DNA of 64,000 nucleotides from Oscillospiraceae bacterium (GCA_017516785.1 JAFXAV010000036.1:26829-90828); one strand, 5' to 3'; shown: positions 44,001 to 53,165, counted from the first letter of the stretch. Program-made: numbers and translations. Notes: generated from the letters alone by a model not told the origin.

Positions 44001-47000
44001 CGACATCCAGCGCACCAGCCTTTCCGCTCTGGAGAAGGTGGCAGAGGTCACCGGACTGGAGTTCCATATCTTCGAGTCCAAGGTGGACTCCTCCGGCCGC
44101 AGAGTAGGCGCCAACGGCTACTACAAAAACAACGCGGTTTACATCGACCTGCATGCCGGTACCAACGGCGGCGGTACCATGCTGTTTACCGCATCCCATG
44201 AGCTGACCCACCATATCAAGAAGTGGTCTCCTGAGAAGTTCAAGACCCTGGCAGATTTCCTGATGACCGAATACGGCAAGAAGAATGTCAGTGTGGATGA
44301 ACTGGTGGCCAAGCAGATCCAGAAAGCCAAGAACAACGGCAGAACCCTTACCTATGACGAGGCATTCGAAGAGATCATCGCCGACTCCATGGAGACCATG
44401 CTCTCTGACGGCGATGTGATGGAGAAGCTGACCCGGCTGAAGCAGCAGGACAAGTCCCTGTGGCAGAAGGTCAAGGACTTCATCAGGGATCTGGCTGCGA
44501 AGATCCGCTCCGTGTACGAAGGTCTGACCGCAGATACTGTGGAAGGCCGGTATGTGGCGGAGATGAAGGATGCCATCGAAAAGCTCCAGGATCTGTTTGC
44601 CGAGGGTATTGCAGATGCCACCGAGAACTTCCAGGCGGCGATGGAACGGGGTGGTGAACAAAAAAACACCGCCGGCGATGGCGGTGAAAAGTATTCCATC
44701 AGAGTAACTACGGATGGTCGTTTTGTTGCTGTAGTTGAAAGCGATATTCTCAAAGACATCGACACAAGCAGCTGGAACCAGGAGAAAAAGCGCAAGGCAC
44801 AGGCCGCAGCGGTAGAAGCATTGAAACAGTTCACTGATGGGATTGTGGTAAAAGGAATCACTCGTCTGGTCAACCGCACCTCTCGCAGAGAATACACACG
44901 ATCCAAAGACACTGCGCGGTTGTTCAGAACCAATACTGAGATTTTTGCAGACAAGATGAGAGCAGCCGATGTGGCGGACGATATTGTTGTGGCAGCAACG
45001 GACTGGAACAGAGACGGTGGACTCAGTCATCCCAGGTCTGACGATTTCGTGGACTTTGATCACGGAAAGACACTAATCATGTCTGGTTCCGCCCAATACA
45101 GTGCTGAGGTCGTTGTGGGCATTACCTCCGATGGGAAGGCTGTTTTCTATGATGTTGTGGACATGATGCCAACACATTTTGAGATAAAAAATGCAGAACC
45201 CCACTCCACCGCTACTACGAATGAATCGATTGGCGATATGATTGGGGGTTCCGCTGATCTCAATGTAGCACAGAAGAACATCGAAGTCAACAAGAAATTC
45301 TCGATGCGCGAACCGGTAGAGTATACCAAAAATCTTATAGCCTTGCATAACCTCACCGAAGATAAACTTGAAAAGGCACTGAAGTTGGGCGGATTCCCTA
45401 TGCCGTCTATTGCAATCACCAAAGCGGATATTCCCCATACAAACTTTGGAGATATTACACTTGTTTTCGGCAGCGAGGTCATCGATCCGAAGCAGAGCAA
45501 GAAGAATGTGGTCTATTCCGCCGATGCGTGGACTCCCACGTTCCCTCGGATCGAGTATGAGGCGGACGATAAGGTTTCATCCCGGGTTCATAGCCGACTT
45601 TCTAGCCTGAGCAAGCAGGTGGATGAGTATTTCAGGCGTGATCTCGGTCGTGTTACCTATGATATGGAAGACATTCTGAACCGCTATGACGGCGAGGAAG
45701 GGCTTATTCAGTATGCTCTTGATAATTACGGACTGAAAGCGGCCTATCTGGAGGAACGCGGAGAACATATCCAGCCCGAAACCAGGCAGGAAGAGGTTAC
45801 GGTGGGCATCAGCCCGGAGATGGAGGATAAATATCTTCAGATTTTGGAAGTTCTCGACATCTACGCCCCGGAGCAGGTATCGGGCTTAGTCCTGAAGGAT
45901 GTTCGCGATAAGCACGGGAAGGAACTTGAAGAAATCTATCCCGGCGTTACAAAGTCCGCACTTCGACTGGGTCGCGTCTTGAACCGTATTCGGGCATATC
46001 TGAGCGGCGTCGGTATGGGCGCTGAGTACAAGACTGTCACAGATGCTGCAGCAACCAATGCTGCCGTGGACTCCAAACTGGACGCGGGTGAGTATGAGGC
46101 GTGGGTGCGTGAGTTGTTCCGCAACGTCGAAAAATCCAGAGGTGTGCGTAACAACAAAGACCGGTTTACCCCCAGCGGAAACCGACGTACCTTCAAACAG
46201 ACTCATCTTCCTGCAACGCTGGAGAATATCGTCAAGGCCATGTCTACCCAAAATGGAGGCTCTACTAAAAACGTGTCCGGCTTTAACGGCATCAAGACCC
46301 TCCGTGCTGGAACCGCAAAGAGGTTCCGCAGTATTGCAGAAATGCACGAGTATGAAGGCCGCTTGCAGAATTTGACCGAAGATCAGCTGTCTGAGATCCA
46401 GGATCAACTTGGCAGCAGATTGTATGACATCATCAAGGCTATAGACGATGAAGGTGCGCAGCTGGGTGGCAGTAATTCCTTGATTCGCTATGACTACATC
46501 GGAGGAACGTTGACGGAGATTGCAGAAGGCGGCCGGTACAATGTCTCCGAAATCCAGAAGACCTTTGCAGAATACGGCAAGGAACTTAGTGATGAACTGG
46601 CCGCCCAGGTGAAGGAACTGCTGTTTGATGTGACTCAGATGCCCGTCAATTTATTCGAAGCTAAGCCGGAACGCGCAGTGTTGTTTGACGAGATCAAAGC
46701 AGCTATCCTTCCGAACAGTACAAAAAAAGAGGTCATTGACGGACTTCGGGGCCGTGGAGTACCTGTTCAGATATACAAAGCTGGCGATAATAACATGCGC
46801 CTAAATCTCGTCAATTCTATGACTGAAGTAAAATTCTCCGACCGGGACACCGAGTCTGTTTCCAACCGGACACTTCTGGCCAATGCCCTGGAGAGCGCAT
46901 TGCAGACTCCGGAGGAGCGGAAGAAGCTGGCCGAATACCGGGAGCGGGTTGCAACCGTTGAAGACGCCCAGAAACGCCTGGACACCCTGAACGGCCTGAT

Positions 47001-50000
47001 CCGGGAGGCATCCTTTGCCCCCGGCAAGCGGGACACCCAGAAGATCGCCGAGATGCGGAAGAATGCGGAAGGTCTCGCAGGTACCATTGACCGCATCGAC
47101 AGACAGATTCTGAATCTGGAGGCCACGGCCCCCCTGAAGGCACTGCTGGAGCGGGAGAAGAAGAAGGCCTACAAGAAAGCCGAGCAGAAGGGCAAGGCGG
47201 CTCTGAAGGAACTTCGCGCCACGGAGAGAGCCAGACAGACGGCCATTACCAAGCAGTACCAGGAATCCAGAGCCAAGGGCATCGAGAGCCGCAAAAAGAC
47301 GGCCATGAGAGCCAAAGTCAAGGGTGTGGTGCAGGAGCTGAATCAGTATCTGCTGAGAGGCACGAAGGACAAGCATGTCCCCATCGAGCTTCAGAAGGCT
47401 GTTGCGGAGGCTCTGGAGGCAGTGAACATGGATACTGTTGGAGCTGAAGAGCGAATCGCCAGACTCCAGGCGGAGATGGCCAACGCAAAGACTCCCGAAC
47501 AGATCCAGGAGATCGCCAAGAAGATTTCCAATGTTCAGGGCCAGGGCGACCGGATGGCCGATAAGCTGAAGAGCCTGAGAGACGCCTACAACGACTTCAT
47601 CCACTCCGATGATCCTCTGATCGCCAACTCCCACGATGAAGTGATCGCTGCCAAGCTGGAGGATGTGATCCACAATGTGGGTGAAACATCCCTGAGAGAC
47701 ATGAGCCTGAGTCAGCTGGAGGATGTGTACGACATGTACCGGATGATTCTGACCACTGTCCGCAACGCCAACAAGGCTTTCAAATCCGCCAAGAACCAGA
47801 GTATCGCCGAGATGGGTACCGAGGTCATCGACCAGGTCAAGAAAGTCGGCGGCGAGAAGAAGATGGGCGTGGCATTCCTGGAGGGCATCAAGAAGTTCGG
47901 ATGGAACAACCTGAAGCCTGTGTACGCCTTCGAGGCAATCGGTTCCGAAACCTTTACCCAGCTGTTCAAGAACGTCAGATCCGGCGAGGACACCTGGGCC
48001 AGAGATGTGGCCGATGCCAGGGAATTCTATCTGGAGAAGGCCAGAAAGTACCAGTATGACTCCTGGGACTTCAAGAAGAACTACTCCTTTGAGTCTACCT
48101 CCGGCATGAGATTCCAGCTCAACCTGGAGCAGATCATGAGCCTCTATGCATACTCCAAGCGCGAACAGGCTGCGGATCACTTGAGATTTGGTGGCATCGT
48201 CTTCGACAGAACCACTGAGGTCACCATGAAGACCAAGCTGGGCATCCCTGTGAAGTTCAACCCCACCGAGGCAACGGCCTACAACATCTCCGACAATACC
48301 CTGATGGATATTGTGACCACTCTGAACGCCGACCAGAAGGCCTTCGTGGATGAGATGCAGGAATACCTGTCTACCACCATGGGCAACAAGGGCAATGAGG
48401 TTTCCCTGGAGATGTACGGCGTGAAACTCTTCAAGGAGAAGAACTACTTCCCATTGAAGTCATCTGAAGATTGGATGGAGAAAGCAAAAGAACAGAATGA
48501 GCAGGTATCCAAAATTAAAAATTCCGGCTTCAGCAAAGAAACAACTCCGCACGCAAAGAATCCCGTGGTCTTGACTCCCTTCATGAATGTGTGGGCAGAT
48601 CATGTCAACGATATGAGTATGTACCATGCGTTCGTGCTTCCCATGGAGGATTTCTACCGGGTGTACAACTTCAAGATTCCAGTGTCAGAAACCAACGCAC
48701 TTAAGGGTGTCAAACCTGCCATCGAGAATGCCTATGGAGAGGGTGCTGCTGACTACATTGACCAGCTCCTGAAGGATTTGAACGGCGGCGCCAGAAGCGA
48801 TCCCAGAGAAACACTGGCCAAATCCATGATGTCCAAGTTCAAAAAAGCTGCTGTAATGTCCTCGCTGTCCGTAGTGTTTCAGCAGCCTACGTCTATCGTC
48901 CGCGCGATGGCTCTGGTTGATGCCAAACACTTTGGTATTGCACCTATTGGAAGAGGCATTATCAGAGTGGCAACAGGAAAGAAACATCGGGAGATTTGGG
49001 GAGAAATCAAGAAGTACGCACCTGTGGCCACCATCAAGGAGATGGGTTACTTCGATACCAATACAGGCAAATCCACACGGGATTATCTAACCGCAAAAGA
49101 GCGAAAGGGCATTGGCAAGAAAATTGGGGCATTCTTTTTTGATGGCGACTATCGGGACGAGTTCTTTTCCAAACTTCCTTCGGTAGCTGACGAACTGGCG
49201 TGGTGTGCCATTTGGGAAGCTGTCCAGAAAGAGACCATCGAAAAGTATCCCGGTTTTATGACCAAGAATCCCGACGCATTCAAGCAGTTGGTGGGCGCGC
49301 GGTTCACAGAGGTCGTCACCAAGACTCAGGTCTACGATTCCGTTTTGGCCAGAAGCGCCCACATGCGCTCCAAAGGTGGCATGATGAATATGTGGACTTC
49401 CTTCATGGCGGAACCCACGACATCTATCAACATGCTCCATAATGCATTGCTTCAGGGCAACAGGGGCAATAAGAAACAAATGGCCAAAACCATTGCCGCT
49501 GTCTATGGATCTGTGTTCTTTAATGCAATAGTGGCATCCTTGGTGTATGCTGCTCGAGACGACGATGAAGACGAGACGTTAGGTGAAAAATACTTCTCAA
49601 GACTTACCACTGAATTACTGGACGGCGTCAATTTGCTTACCTACATTCCGGTGCTTAAGGATATTTGGTCTATTGCACAAGGTTTTGATATTGAACGGGC
49701 AGACATGTCCCTCGTGGCAGATTTGATTAATTCTCTTCAGAAATGCACAAAGATCGTAGCCACCGATACAGATGATATGGACGAAGAGGAACTATCCGAA
49801 CACCAGAAAAAGACTGCAGATGCGCTTTGGAGCGTGGTAGACAATATTGCCTCTCTTGCAGGGCTTCCTCTAAAGAACATTCGAAGAGAGTATAATGGCC
49901 TCCGAAATTTCATTCACACAATGACCTTGGACTTAAGTGGGCGAGAGACAAGCCTAGGAAGCCTGATCGATAATATCCTGGATGATGTCAAGGCATCGAC

Positions 50001-51186
50001 TCCTATTTGGGGATGGCTCCCTGGTGAAAGTAAAGGAGATAAGCTTTATGAGGCTATCGCAAGCGGAGATGATGTCTACGCAGAACGATTGAGGAACGGG
50101 TACAAGAGCGAAGATGCTGCTGACATCGCCATCAGAAAGGCTCTCCGGGATAATGATCCTCGCGTTCGGGCAGCTGCTGAAGCTTTGAATGGAGGAAATC
50201 ACAAAGAATATCTGCGTATCTTCAATGAAATCGCAGCAGAAAACCACTTTAGTCAGAGTGATATCTCCAAAGCCATTAAGGCTGAGGCAGAAAAGTTACT
50301 TCCTGATAAAGAGGATGATGCTGGTTCTGAATCCATCACCGGAAAATTCACCGTTGAAAACTACGTTGATGAGCTTGCTCATGGCGGTGCATTGGCAGAT
50401 ACCATCAAAGCTGACATTATTGATACTGCCATTCACAATGGAAAGACAAAAAAAGAAGCAGTAGAAGGTTTTGCTACCTCCGTCAAAACGCAAATCGGAA
50501 AGCGGTACAAGGATGGAGAGATTACTGCTGCTCAAGTCTATGATATGCTCGGCGATTACCTCGATATGAGCGATGATGACATTGCCGATATTCTGGGCAA
50601 GTGGAAATGCAAGGTTGACACCGGCATTGAATACGACGACATCAAGGACGAGTTCCTGGCAGGAAATGTCACCGAAAGCGAAGCTGTGAAATATCGCATA
50701 AAGTATGGAGACCAAGAAAGTGAGGAGGCCGAGGCTACAGTGCAGAAATGGATCTGCGAAAAGAATACCGGCATTGCCTATGATGATTTGCGTGATGCCT
50801 TTGCCAATGGCGATATTTCTGCAGAAGAGGCTGTAAACATGCATGTCACCTATGGTGGATATTCCGAGGAAGATGCGGTACTGAAGGTGAAGGTCTATCA
50901 GTGGCAACTGGAAGGGTATGAAATTGATGCCAATCAAACAGATGTAATCAAAAGGTACGAGGAGCATTGCGTACCTGCGAATATCAGCAAAGGTGACTTC
51001 TACTCGGTTTGGAAGTATAAATCGACCGCTGGTCGGAAGGATGCAAACGGAGATACCGTTGCATATTCGGTTGTGAAAGATGTAATGCCATACATCAATA
51101 GCCTTCCCTTGACGGCTGAGCAAAAGACTGCATTGGCTCTTTGTTGGTGGAGTCCGAAAACTGTTCGAATCTATAAGCTTTGGTAA
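41056..51186 (+). CDS. Giant phage polyvalent/ejection-type protein (about 3,376 residues)
   Basis: One intact 10.1-kb frame. Order by eye: helical N-terminus (1-400); a hydrophobic/Gly-Ala segment (~480-620; ANMAPSILASTVANYLLPGS) of membrane-interacting type; a metallopeptidase-like HExxH (ASHELTHHIKK, H1048/E1049/H1052, with downstream EEIIADSME); an LPD3-like/BECR-like region (~1210-1400, YSAEVVVGITSDGKAVFYDV); an NLIALHNLTEDKLEKAL domain (~1420-1750); a charged coiled coil (~1930-2180); an LPD38-like region (~2600-2920); and C-terminal repeats of ~49 residues (~3150-3340, TGIxYDDxxDxF). Start ATG 41056 is favoured (GAGG seven bases upstream) over ATG 41044. Domain names are inferred from recall, not searched. 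Confidence 0.75.
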   Translation: MTQREKYEAWKAKRQQEGGPSSVSKEEYDAFRKKYTDWKVRTGKVDIASVRSEVDSRVGTWMKNNRNYTSNYNSRFGTRTSTYGNKYLKDTYSQYRTAAEQKQNFDIEANSIMDLLDQYRDYLDTDWADSVRSTLGSARANQNKIMQRYIADAKYWTRFGDEEQYRLYQTSDQAKRENETGVLYRSTNLDYESYARANEQQKKLTFDTAAGEKEISDLNSILSVYGQLDSEIIKLKRFGGDTPEIQKQMQKYTSRIEDLRTRYGTVEEIQNSINQKNQFLGEAKRIQASHRKAETAANDSRFAELGAVNTATKDAKYRYINDEKYRQEYRDLLTRGGGFVYDNFAEAGLDMLSDHEKKIYNYYYATEGAESADEYLGGIRESLNNRRAQSIYKDLECHTALEMAFGVEAGIDQFQSGMKSLIHNQDGEYLPASAKQMASQMVREDLKDDGFKTPDWMGGASLGQIGYDAITTTANMAPSILASTVANYLLPGSGAVVGNVLLGASAVGGAYQEALNQGYEKKQAGAYATMVGASEVGLNYLLGGISKLGGKVTGGALQKLLSNVDNVIFRTAGELGGNMLSEGLEEGLQEVMTTWFKNIYLNQNNAINGTDVLYSSLLGALTAGVFEGTSVVGNAASTHAQGRQLITSGAGESLVNLGKTFDLGSAARELADKVNITTDAYTLGRLLREVDAGLSDQNKADIAKSLMSKGMDAQTAIKNAKIMEYVIEGGEVSNLQMEMIQKNTVLADTMREVMNGNSSVNQRNAGYSGVMDALDPSRTNPAEAGGTIPETEGNLPTEQAIAAEAVYEPETLGAGTYEDGKTYHKSTGNVVTPRKVTSIKDGKVTLETEDNQTVNAEDVEFGDEGYDLVFRSITSAENMTPTAANTILQVYEKTGKNISAGVYAMGAAQAYRHGYHGMNRADLNYATTVASNLAPAQVDMIYAAGRQAAADNARSAQMAARNTSAVKSSGKVHFEGNAKVLTDIQRTSLSALEKVAEVTGLEFHIFESKVDSSGRRVGANGYYKNNAVYIDLHAGTNGGGTMLFTASHELTHHIKKWSPEKFKTLADFLMTEYGKKNVSVDELVAKQIQKAKNNGRTLTYDEAFEEIIADSMETMLSDGDVMEKLTRLKQQDKSLWQKVKDFIRDLAAKIRSVYEGLTADTVEGRYVAEMKDAIEKLQDLFAEGIADATENFQAAMERGGEQKNTAGDGGEKYSIRVTTDGRFVAVVESDILKDIDTSSWNQEKKRKAQAAAVEALKQFTDGIVVKGITRLVNRTSRREYTRSKDTARLFRTNTEIFADKMRAADVADDIVVAATDWNRDGGLSHPRSDDFVDFDHGKTLIMSGSAQYSAEVVVGITSDGKAVFYDVVDMMPTHFEIKNAEPHSTATTNESIGDMIGGSADLNVAQKNIEVNKKFSMREPVEYTKNLIALHNLTEDKLEKALKLGGFPMPSIAITKADIPHTNFGDITLVFGSEVIDPKQSKKNVVYSADAWTPTFPRIEYEADDKVSSRVHSRLSSLSKQVDEYFRRDLGRVTYDMEDILNRYDGEEGLIQYALDNYGLKAAYLEERGEHIQPETRQEEVTVGISPEMEDKYLQILEVLDIYAPEQVSGLVLKDVRDKHGKELEEIYPGVTKSALRLGRVLNRIRAYLSGVGMGAEYKTVTDAAATNAAVDSKLDAGEYEAWVRELFRNVEKSRGVRNNKDRFTPSGNRRTFKQTHLPATLENIVKAMSTQNGGSTKNVSGFNGIKTLRAGTAKRFRSIAEMHEYEGRLQNLTEDQLSEIQDQLGSRLYDIIKAIDDEGAQLGGSNSLIRYDYIGGTLTEIAEGGRYNVSEIQKTFAEYGKELSDELAAQVKELLFDVTQMPVNLFEAKPERAVLFDEIKAAILPNSTKKEVIDGLRGRGVPVQIYKAGDNNMRLNLVNSMTEVKFSDRDTESVSNRTLLANALESALQTPEERKKLAEYRERVATVEDAQKRLDTLNGLIREASFAPGKRDTQKIAEMRKNAEGLAGTIDRIDRQILNLEATAPLKALLEREKKKAYKKAEQKGKAALKELRATERARQTAITKQYQESRAKGIESRKKTAMRAKVKGVVQELNQYLLRGTKDKHVPIELQKAVAEALEAVNMDTVGAEERIARLQAEMANAKTPEQIQEIAKKISNVQGQGDRMADKLKSLRDAYNDFIHSDDPLIANSHDEVIAAKLEDVIHNVGETSLRDMSLSQLEDVYDMYRMILTTVRNANKAFKSAKNQSIAEMGTEVIDQVKKVGGEKKMGVAFLEGIKKFGWNNLKPVYAFEAIGSETFTQLFKNVRSGEDTWARDVADAREFYLEKARKYQYDSWDFKKNYSFESTSGMRFQLNLEQIMSLYAYSKREQAADHLRFGGIVFDRTTEVTMKTKLGIPVKFNPTEATAYNISDNTLMDIVTTLNADQKAFVDEMQEYLSTTMGNKGNEVSLEMYGVKLFKEKNYFPLKSSEDWMEKAKEQNEQVSKIKNSGFSKETTPHAKNPVVLTPFMNVWADHVNDMSMYHAFVLPMEDFYRVYNFKIPVSETNALKGVKPAIENAYGEGAADYIDQLLKDLNGGARSDPRETLAKSMMSKFKKAAVMSSLSVVFQQPTSIVRAMALVDAKHFGIAPIGRGIIRVATGKKHREIWGEIKKYAPVATIKEMGYFDTNTGKSTRDYLTAKERKGIGKKIGAFFFDGDYRDEFFSKLPSVADELAWCAIWEAVQKETIEKYPGFMTKNPDAFKQLVGARFTEVVTKTQVYDSVLARSAHMRSKGGMMNMWTSFMAEPTTSINMLHNALLQGNRGNKKQMAKTIAAVYGSVFFNAIVASLVYAARDDDEDETLGEKYFSRLTTELLDGVNLLTYIPVLKDIWSIAQGFDIERADMSLVADLINSLQKCTKIVATDTDDMDEEELSEHQKKTADALWSVVDNIASLAGLPLKNIRREYNGLRNFIHTMTLDLSGRETSLGSLIDNILDDVKASTPIWGWLPGESKGDKLYEAIASGDDVYAERLRNGYKSEDAADIAIRKALRDNDPRVRAAAEALNGGNHKEYLRIFNEIAAENHFSQSDISKAIKAEAEKLLPDKEDDAGSESITGKFTVENYVDELAHGGALADTIKADIIDTAIHNGKTKKEAVEGFATSVKTQIGKRYKDGEITAAQVYDMLGDYLDMSDDDIADILGKWKCKVDTGIEYDDIKDEFLAGNVTESEAVKYRIKYGDQESEEAEATVQKWICEKNTGIAYDDLRDAFANGDISAEEAVNMHVTYGGYSEEDAVLKVKVYQWQLEGYEIDANQTDVIKRYEEHCVPANISKGDFYSVWKYKSTAGRKDANGDTVAYSVVKDVMPYINSLPLTAEQKTALALCWWSPKTVRIYKLW

Positions 51187-51191
51187 AACAA

Positions 51192-51215
51192 ATGCGGAGG
51201 CTTATGCCTCCGCAT
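51192..51215 (+). terminator. Hairpin after the giant gene
   Basis: ATGCGGAGGC-TTAT-GCCTCCGCAT, perfect 10-bp stem six bases after the stop, but not followed by a T run; it may protect the message end or be an incomplete terminator. Confidence 0.45.
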
Positions 51216-51247
51216 CAGACTGGTCAATATGTAGGTTTAGTCAAAGA

Positions 51248-51275
51248 GCAAAATGGGAGCAAAACAGTAGCAAAA
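51248..51275. repeat. 11-bp repeat cluster A (GCAAAA x3)
   Basis: GCAAAA at 51248, 51259 and 51270, exactly 11 bp apart. Confidence 0.75.
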
Positions 51276-51403
51276 GTGCAGGCAGATGACTCTGGATGGA
51301 TGGGTGAAAGGCTTACCAGAATACCTTGTCGTGGATATCATTTGCCAGGATTTGGGCATGAATCATGGCGTCAGTTAGGTAACCTTAGGAAGACGGACAA
51401 AGG

Positions 51404-51787
51404 ATGAAGTGTAGGTTGGCTCGTGTAGACAACATGCAGACAAAATGCAGACAAAAACCGGGGAGACGAGGAAAAAGCATAAAGACGGCGCTGGATTGCG
51501 AAAGCAAAAAGTTGGGCAACAGCATTGGCCGCTACTCCCCAAGAAGGTTGACAGATCCATTAGAGCATATCACCACAAACACCAGCTATCGGAAGTTAGC
51601 CGAAAAGTACGGGGTTCACTACAATGCTGTAGCCAATAGAGCAAAGCAGGAAGATTGGATATCACAGCGTAATCAGTTCTGTGACAGAACTGTGACAAAA
51701 ACAGTAAATTCCATCAGCAAGAAGCGGGAAGACAGAGCTGCTCGTTTGCATAAGGCTGCTCATGAAATATCGTGCCAAGGAAGATGA
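51404..51787 (+). pseudogene. Terminase small subunit-like fragment
   Basis: 127-codon frame. The centre, TSYRKLAEKYGVHYNAVANR followed by AKQEDWISQRNQF and then RTVTKTVNSISKK, matches the HTH and following helix of phage small terminases; the normal continuation (helical oligomerisation domain) is missing, the frame ending ...HEISCQGR. The start lacks a good ribosome site and its first codons lie in repeat cluster B. It is best read as a remnant, or a truncated DNA-binding form retained for packaging recognition. Confidence 0.5.
51425..51457. repeat. 11-bp repeat cluster B (GCAGACAAAAT type x3)
   Basis: GTAGACAACAT (51425), GCAGACAAAAT (51436), GCAGACAAAAA (51447), period 11. Confidence 0.75.
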
Positions 51788-51796
51788 GTAGAGCAA

Positions 51797-51829
51797 CGCA
51801 AACAAAACGCAAACAAAACGCAAACAAAA
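51797..51829. repeat. 11-bp repeat cluster C (GCAAACAAAAC x3)
   Basis: GCAAACAAAAC at 51797 and 51808 and GCAAACAAAAA at 51819, contiguous 11-bp units ten bases after the TerS-like frame. Confidence 0.85.
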
Positions 51830-51968
51830 ATCATCGCTAAAATCAGCATTCGCCGCGTGGATCGGATGACTCGGAGTGAGGAGATCGCCAGTGAACTGCT
51901 GAACAAGAATCGAGCGGAGTAATTCGAAAAGTGTATTTCCAGCAACAAATCAAGGGGGCAATTATGTA

Positions 51969-52367
51969 ATGAGCGAAAAAACAATTAGGCGCATTTGTCC
52001 GTTTTATATGGACAACCAAGGGCGAAATATCTTTTGTGCCGGGATCACAGAGGATGTTATGCTACATACCGACTTTATCGTTCCCCAGGCTGCGCGAGAA
52101 TATAAGAAAACATACTGTACTGGTTGTTACTTCCGTTGTAAAAATGCACGGATGCTAAATGAAGTATTGAGGTGCTACGATGTTACCTCATGTAAATATA
52201 ACCGATTCATTGAATGTGCCGATACTACCGAATGCAAATCCTGCGGCTGGTGTCCTGAAGTGGCTGAGACGCGTCTGAGAGCGTACTTAAGCCGCAGAAT
52301 ATCCGTGCATAAGAATAACTCTAAGTCCGCATATCGCCTGTCCGGGAGCCATCAGGAGAATAATTGA
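51969..52367 (+). CDS. Cys-rich zinc-finger phage protein
   Basis: 132 residues with about 14 Cys: RICPFYMDNQGRNIFCAGIT, KKTYCTGCYFRCKN, LRCYDVTSCKY and a C-terminal ECKSCGWCPEVAETRLR motif. It resembles proteins often encoded near phage terminase genes; its N-terminal half resembles the 77-residue protein at 39419. AAGGGGGC lies upstream of ATG 51969. It probably binds zinc; the function is unknown. Confidence 0.65.
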   Translation: MSEKTIRRICPFYMDNQGRNIFCAGITEDVMLHTDFIVPQAAREYKKTYCTGCYFRCKNARMLNEVLRCYDVTSCKYNRFIECADTTECKSCGWCPEVAETRLRAYLSRRISVHKNNSKSAYRLSGSHQENN

Positions 52368-52420
52368 TACCAATCTAACCAGATCTGCCATCCTCGCCAA
52401 GTTGCAATGGATGCTGGTCA

Positions 52421-52442
52421 GCAAAATGCAAGCAAAACGCAA
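52421..52442. repeat. 11-bp repeat cluster D (GCAAAAYGCAA x2)
   Basis: GCAAAATGCAA (52421) and GCAAAACGCAA (52432) followed by a partial third (GCAG); same period as clusters A-C. Confidence 0.75.
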
Positions 52443-52461
52443 GCAGTTTTGGCTGTCTAAA

Positions 52462-52755
52462 TTAGTCATTATCCCGCATTGTTTCTACGACACGCTTTCG
52501 TTCCTTGCAGCTATATCCGACAAACTTAAGCAGATCATCCGCAGGGATTGGAATCACAGTAAGCAACTGTTTAAGTTCCTTCAATGACATATCATCGGGT
52601 TTCTTTAATCTCTTCCAAAGGGTGGAGTACGGGATGCCGGATGCTTCTGCGAGCTGCTTCTTCTGCATTAAGTTCGCATCAACCTGGGCCTTACAAATGG
52701 CTTTTATGAAATCCTCCTGGGTATAGCGATTTGCATATTGTCTGATTCGAGGCAT
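52462..52755 (-). CDS. Small HTH protein, paralogue 1
   Basis: 97 residues: MPRIRQYANRYTQEDFIKAI then KQLAEASGIPYSTLWKRLKK (helix-turn-helix) and PDDMSLKELKQLLTVIPIPA followed by DDLLKFVGYSCKERKR. Closely similar in plan to the genes at 52780 and 55961. AAAGGAGC precedes ATG 52755. A Cro/XRE-like regulator. Confidence 0.75.
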   Translation of the reverse strand: MPRIRQYANRYTQEDFIKAICKAQVDANLMQKKQLAEASGIPYSTLWKRLKKPDDMSLKELKQLLTVIPIPADDLLKFVGYSCKERKRVVETMRDND

Positions 52756-52779
52756 ATCAATGCTCCTTTCTTCTTAGGC

Positions 52780-53058
52780 CTATTTTTCCCGAAGTTTTTT
52801 TATATCTTTTGCGGTATATCCTACAGCTAACAAAACGACAACAGGGTCAAGGTGCAGCTGTTTCACCATGATCCTCAGTATGCCAAGAGGAATGTTATCA
52901 GGCTTCTTTAGGTAGTTACCGACTGTCGATTGACAGACTCCTATTATTTCTCCAAATGCTTTTTGGCTTCGGCATCCCATTCGAGCGCACTTGGCATTTA
53001 TTTCAGCAATAAGATCACGCATCGCGTATTGATCAGAATATTGGTGTATTCTAGGCAT
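52780..53058 (-). CDS. Small HTH protein, paralogue 2
   Basis: 92 residues: MPRIHQYSDQYAMRDLIAEI then QKAFGEIIGVCQSTVGNYLK, KPDNIPLGILRIMVKQLHLD and VGYTAKDIKKL. AAGGAGGTAAATGT is just before ATG 53058; longer frames lack such a site. It is encoded directly upstream of paralogue 1 on the same strand. Confidence 0.75.
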   Translation of the reverse strand: MPRIHQYSDQYAMRDLIAEINAKCARMGCRSQKAFGEIIGVCQSTVGNYLKKPDNIPLGILRIMVKQLHLDPVVVLLAVGYTAKDIKKLREK

Positions 53059-53135
53059 ACATTTACCTCCTTTTGTTGTAAGGATACCATGGCATAAGTC
53101 CAATAAAAGTATATTGATTGACATATAGCAAAACC

Positions 53136-53160
53136 GGGAGCCACCGCATAGGTAGCTCCC
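53136..53160 (-). terminator. Hairpin terminator of small ORF
   Basis: GGGAGCCACC-GCATA-GGTAGCTCCC (one mismatch/wobble region); minus-strand tail GGTTTTGC follows the 56-residue gene. Confidence 0.5.
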
Positions 53161-53165
53161 AGTTT

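Noticed and set aside
40933..45063. 1376-codon minus-strand open frame opposite the repeat and giant genes
   Set aside because: Antisense shadow; the plus frame has ribosome sites, repeats and domain-like features.
51180..51407. 75-codon plus-strand frame after the giant gene
   Set aside because: Overlaps the hairpin and repeat cluster A, with no ribosome site or recognisable sequence.
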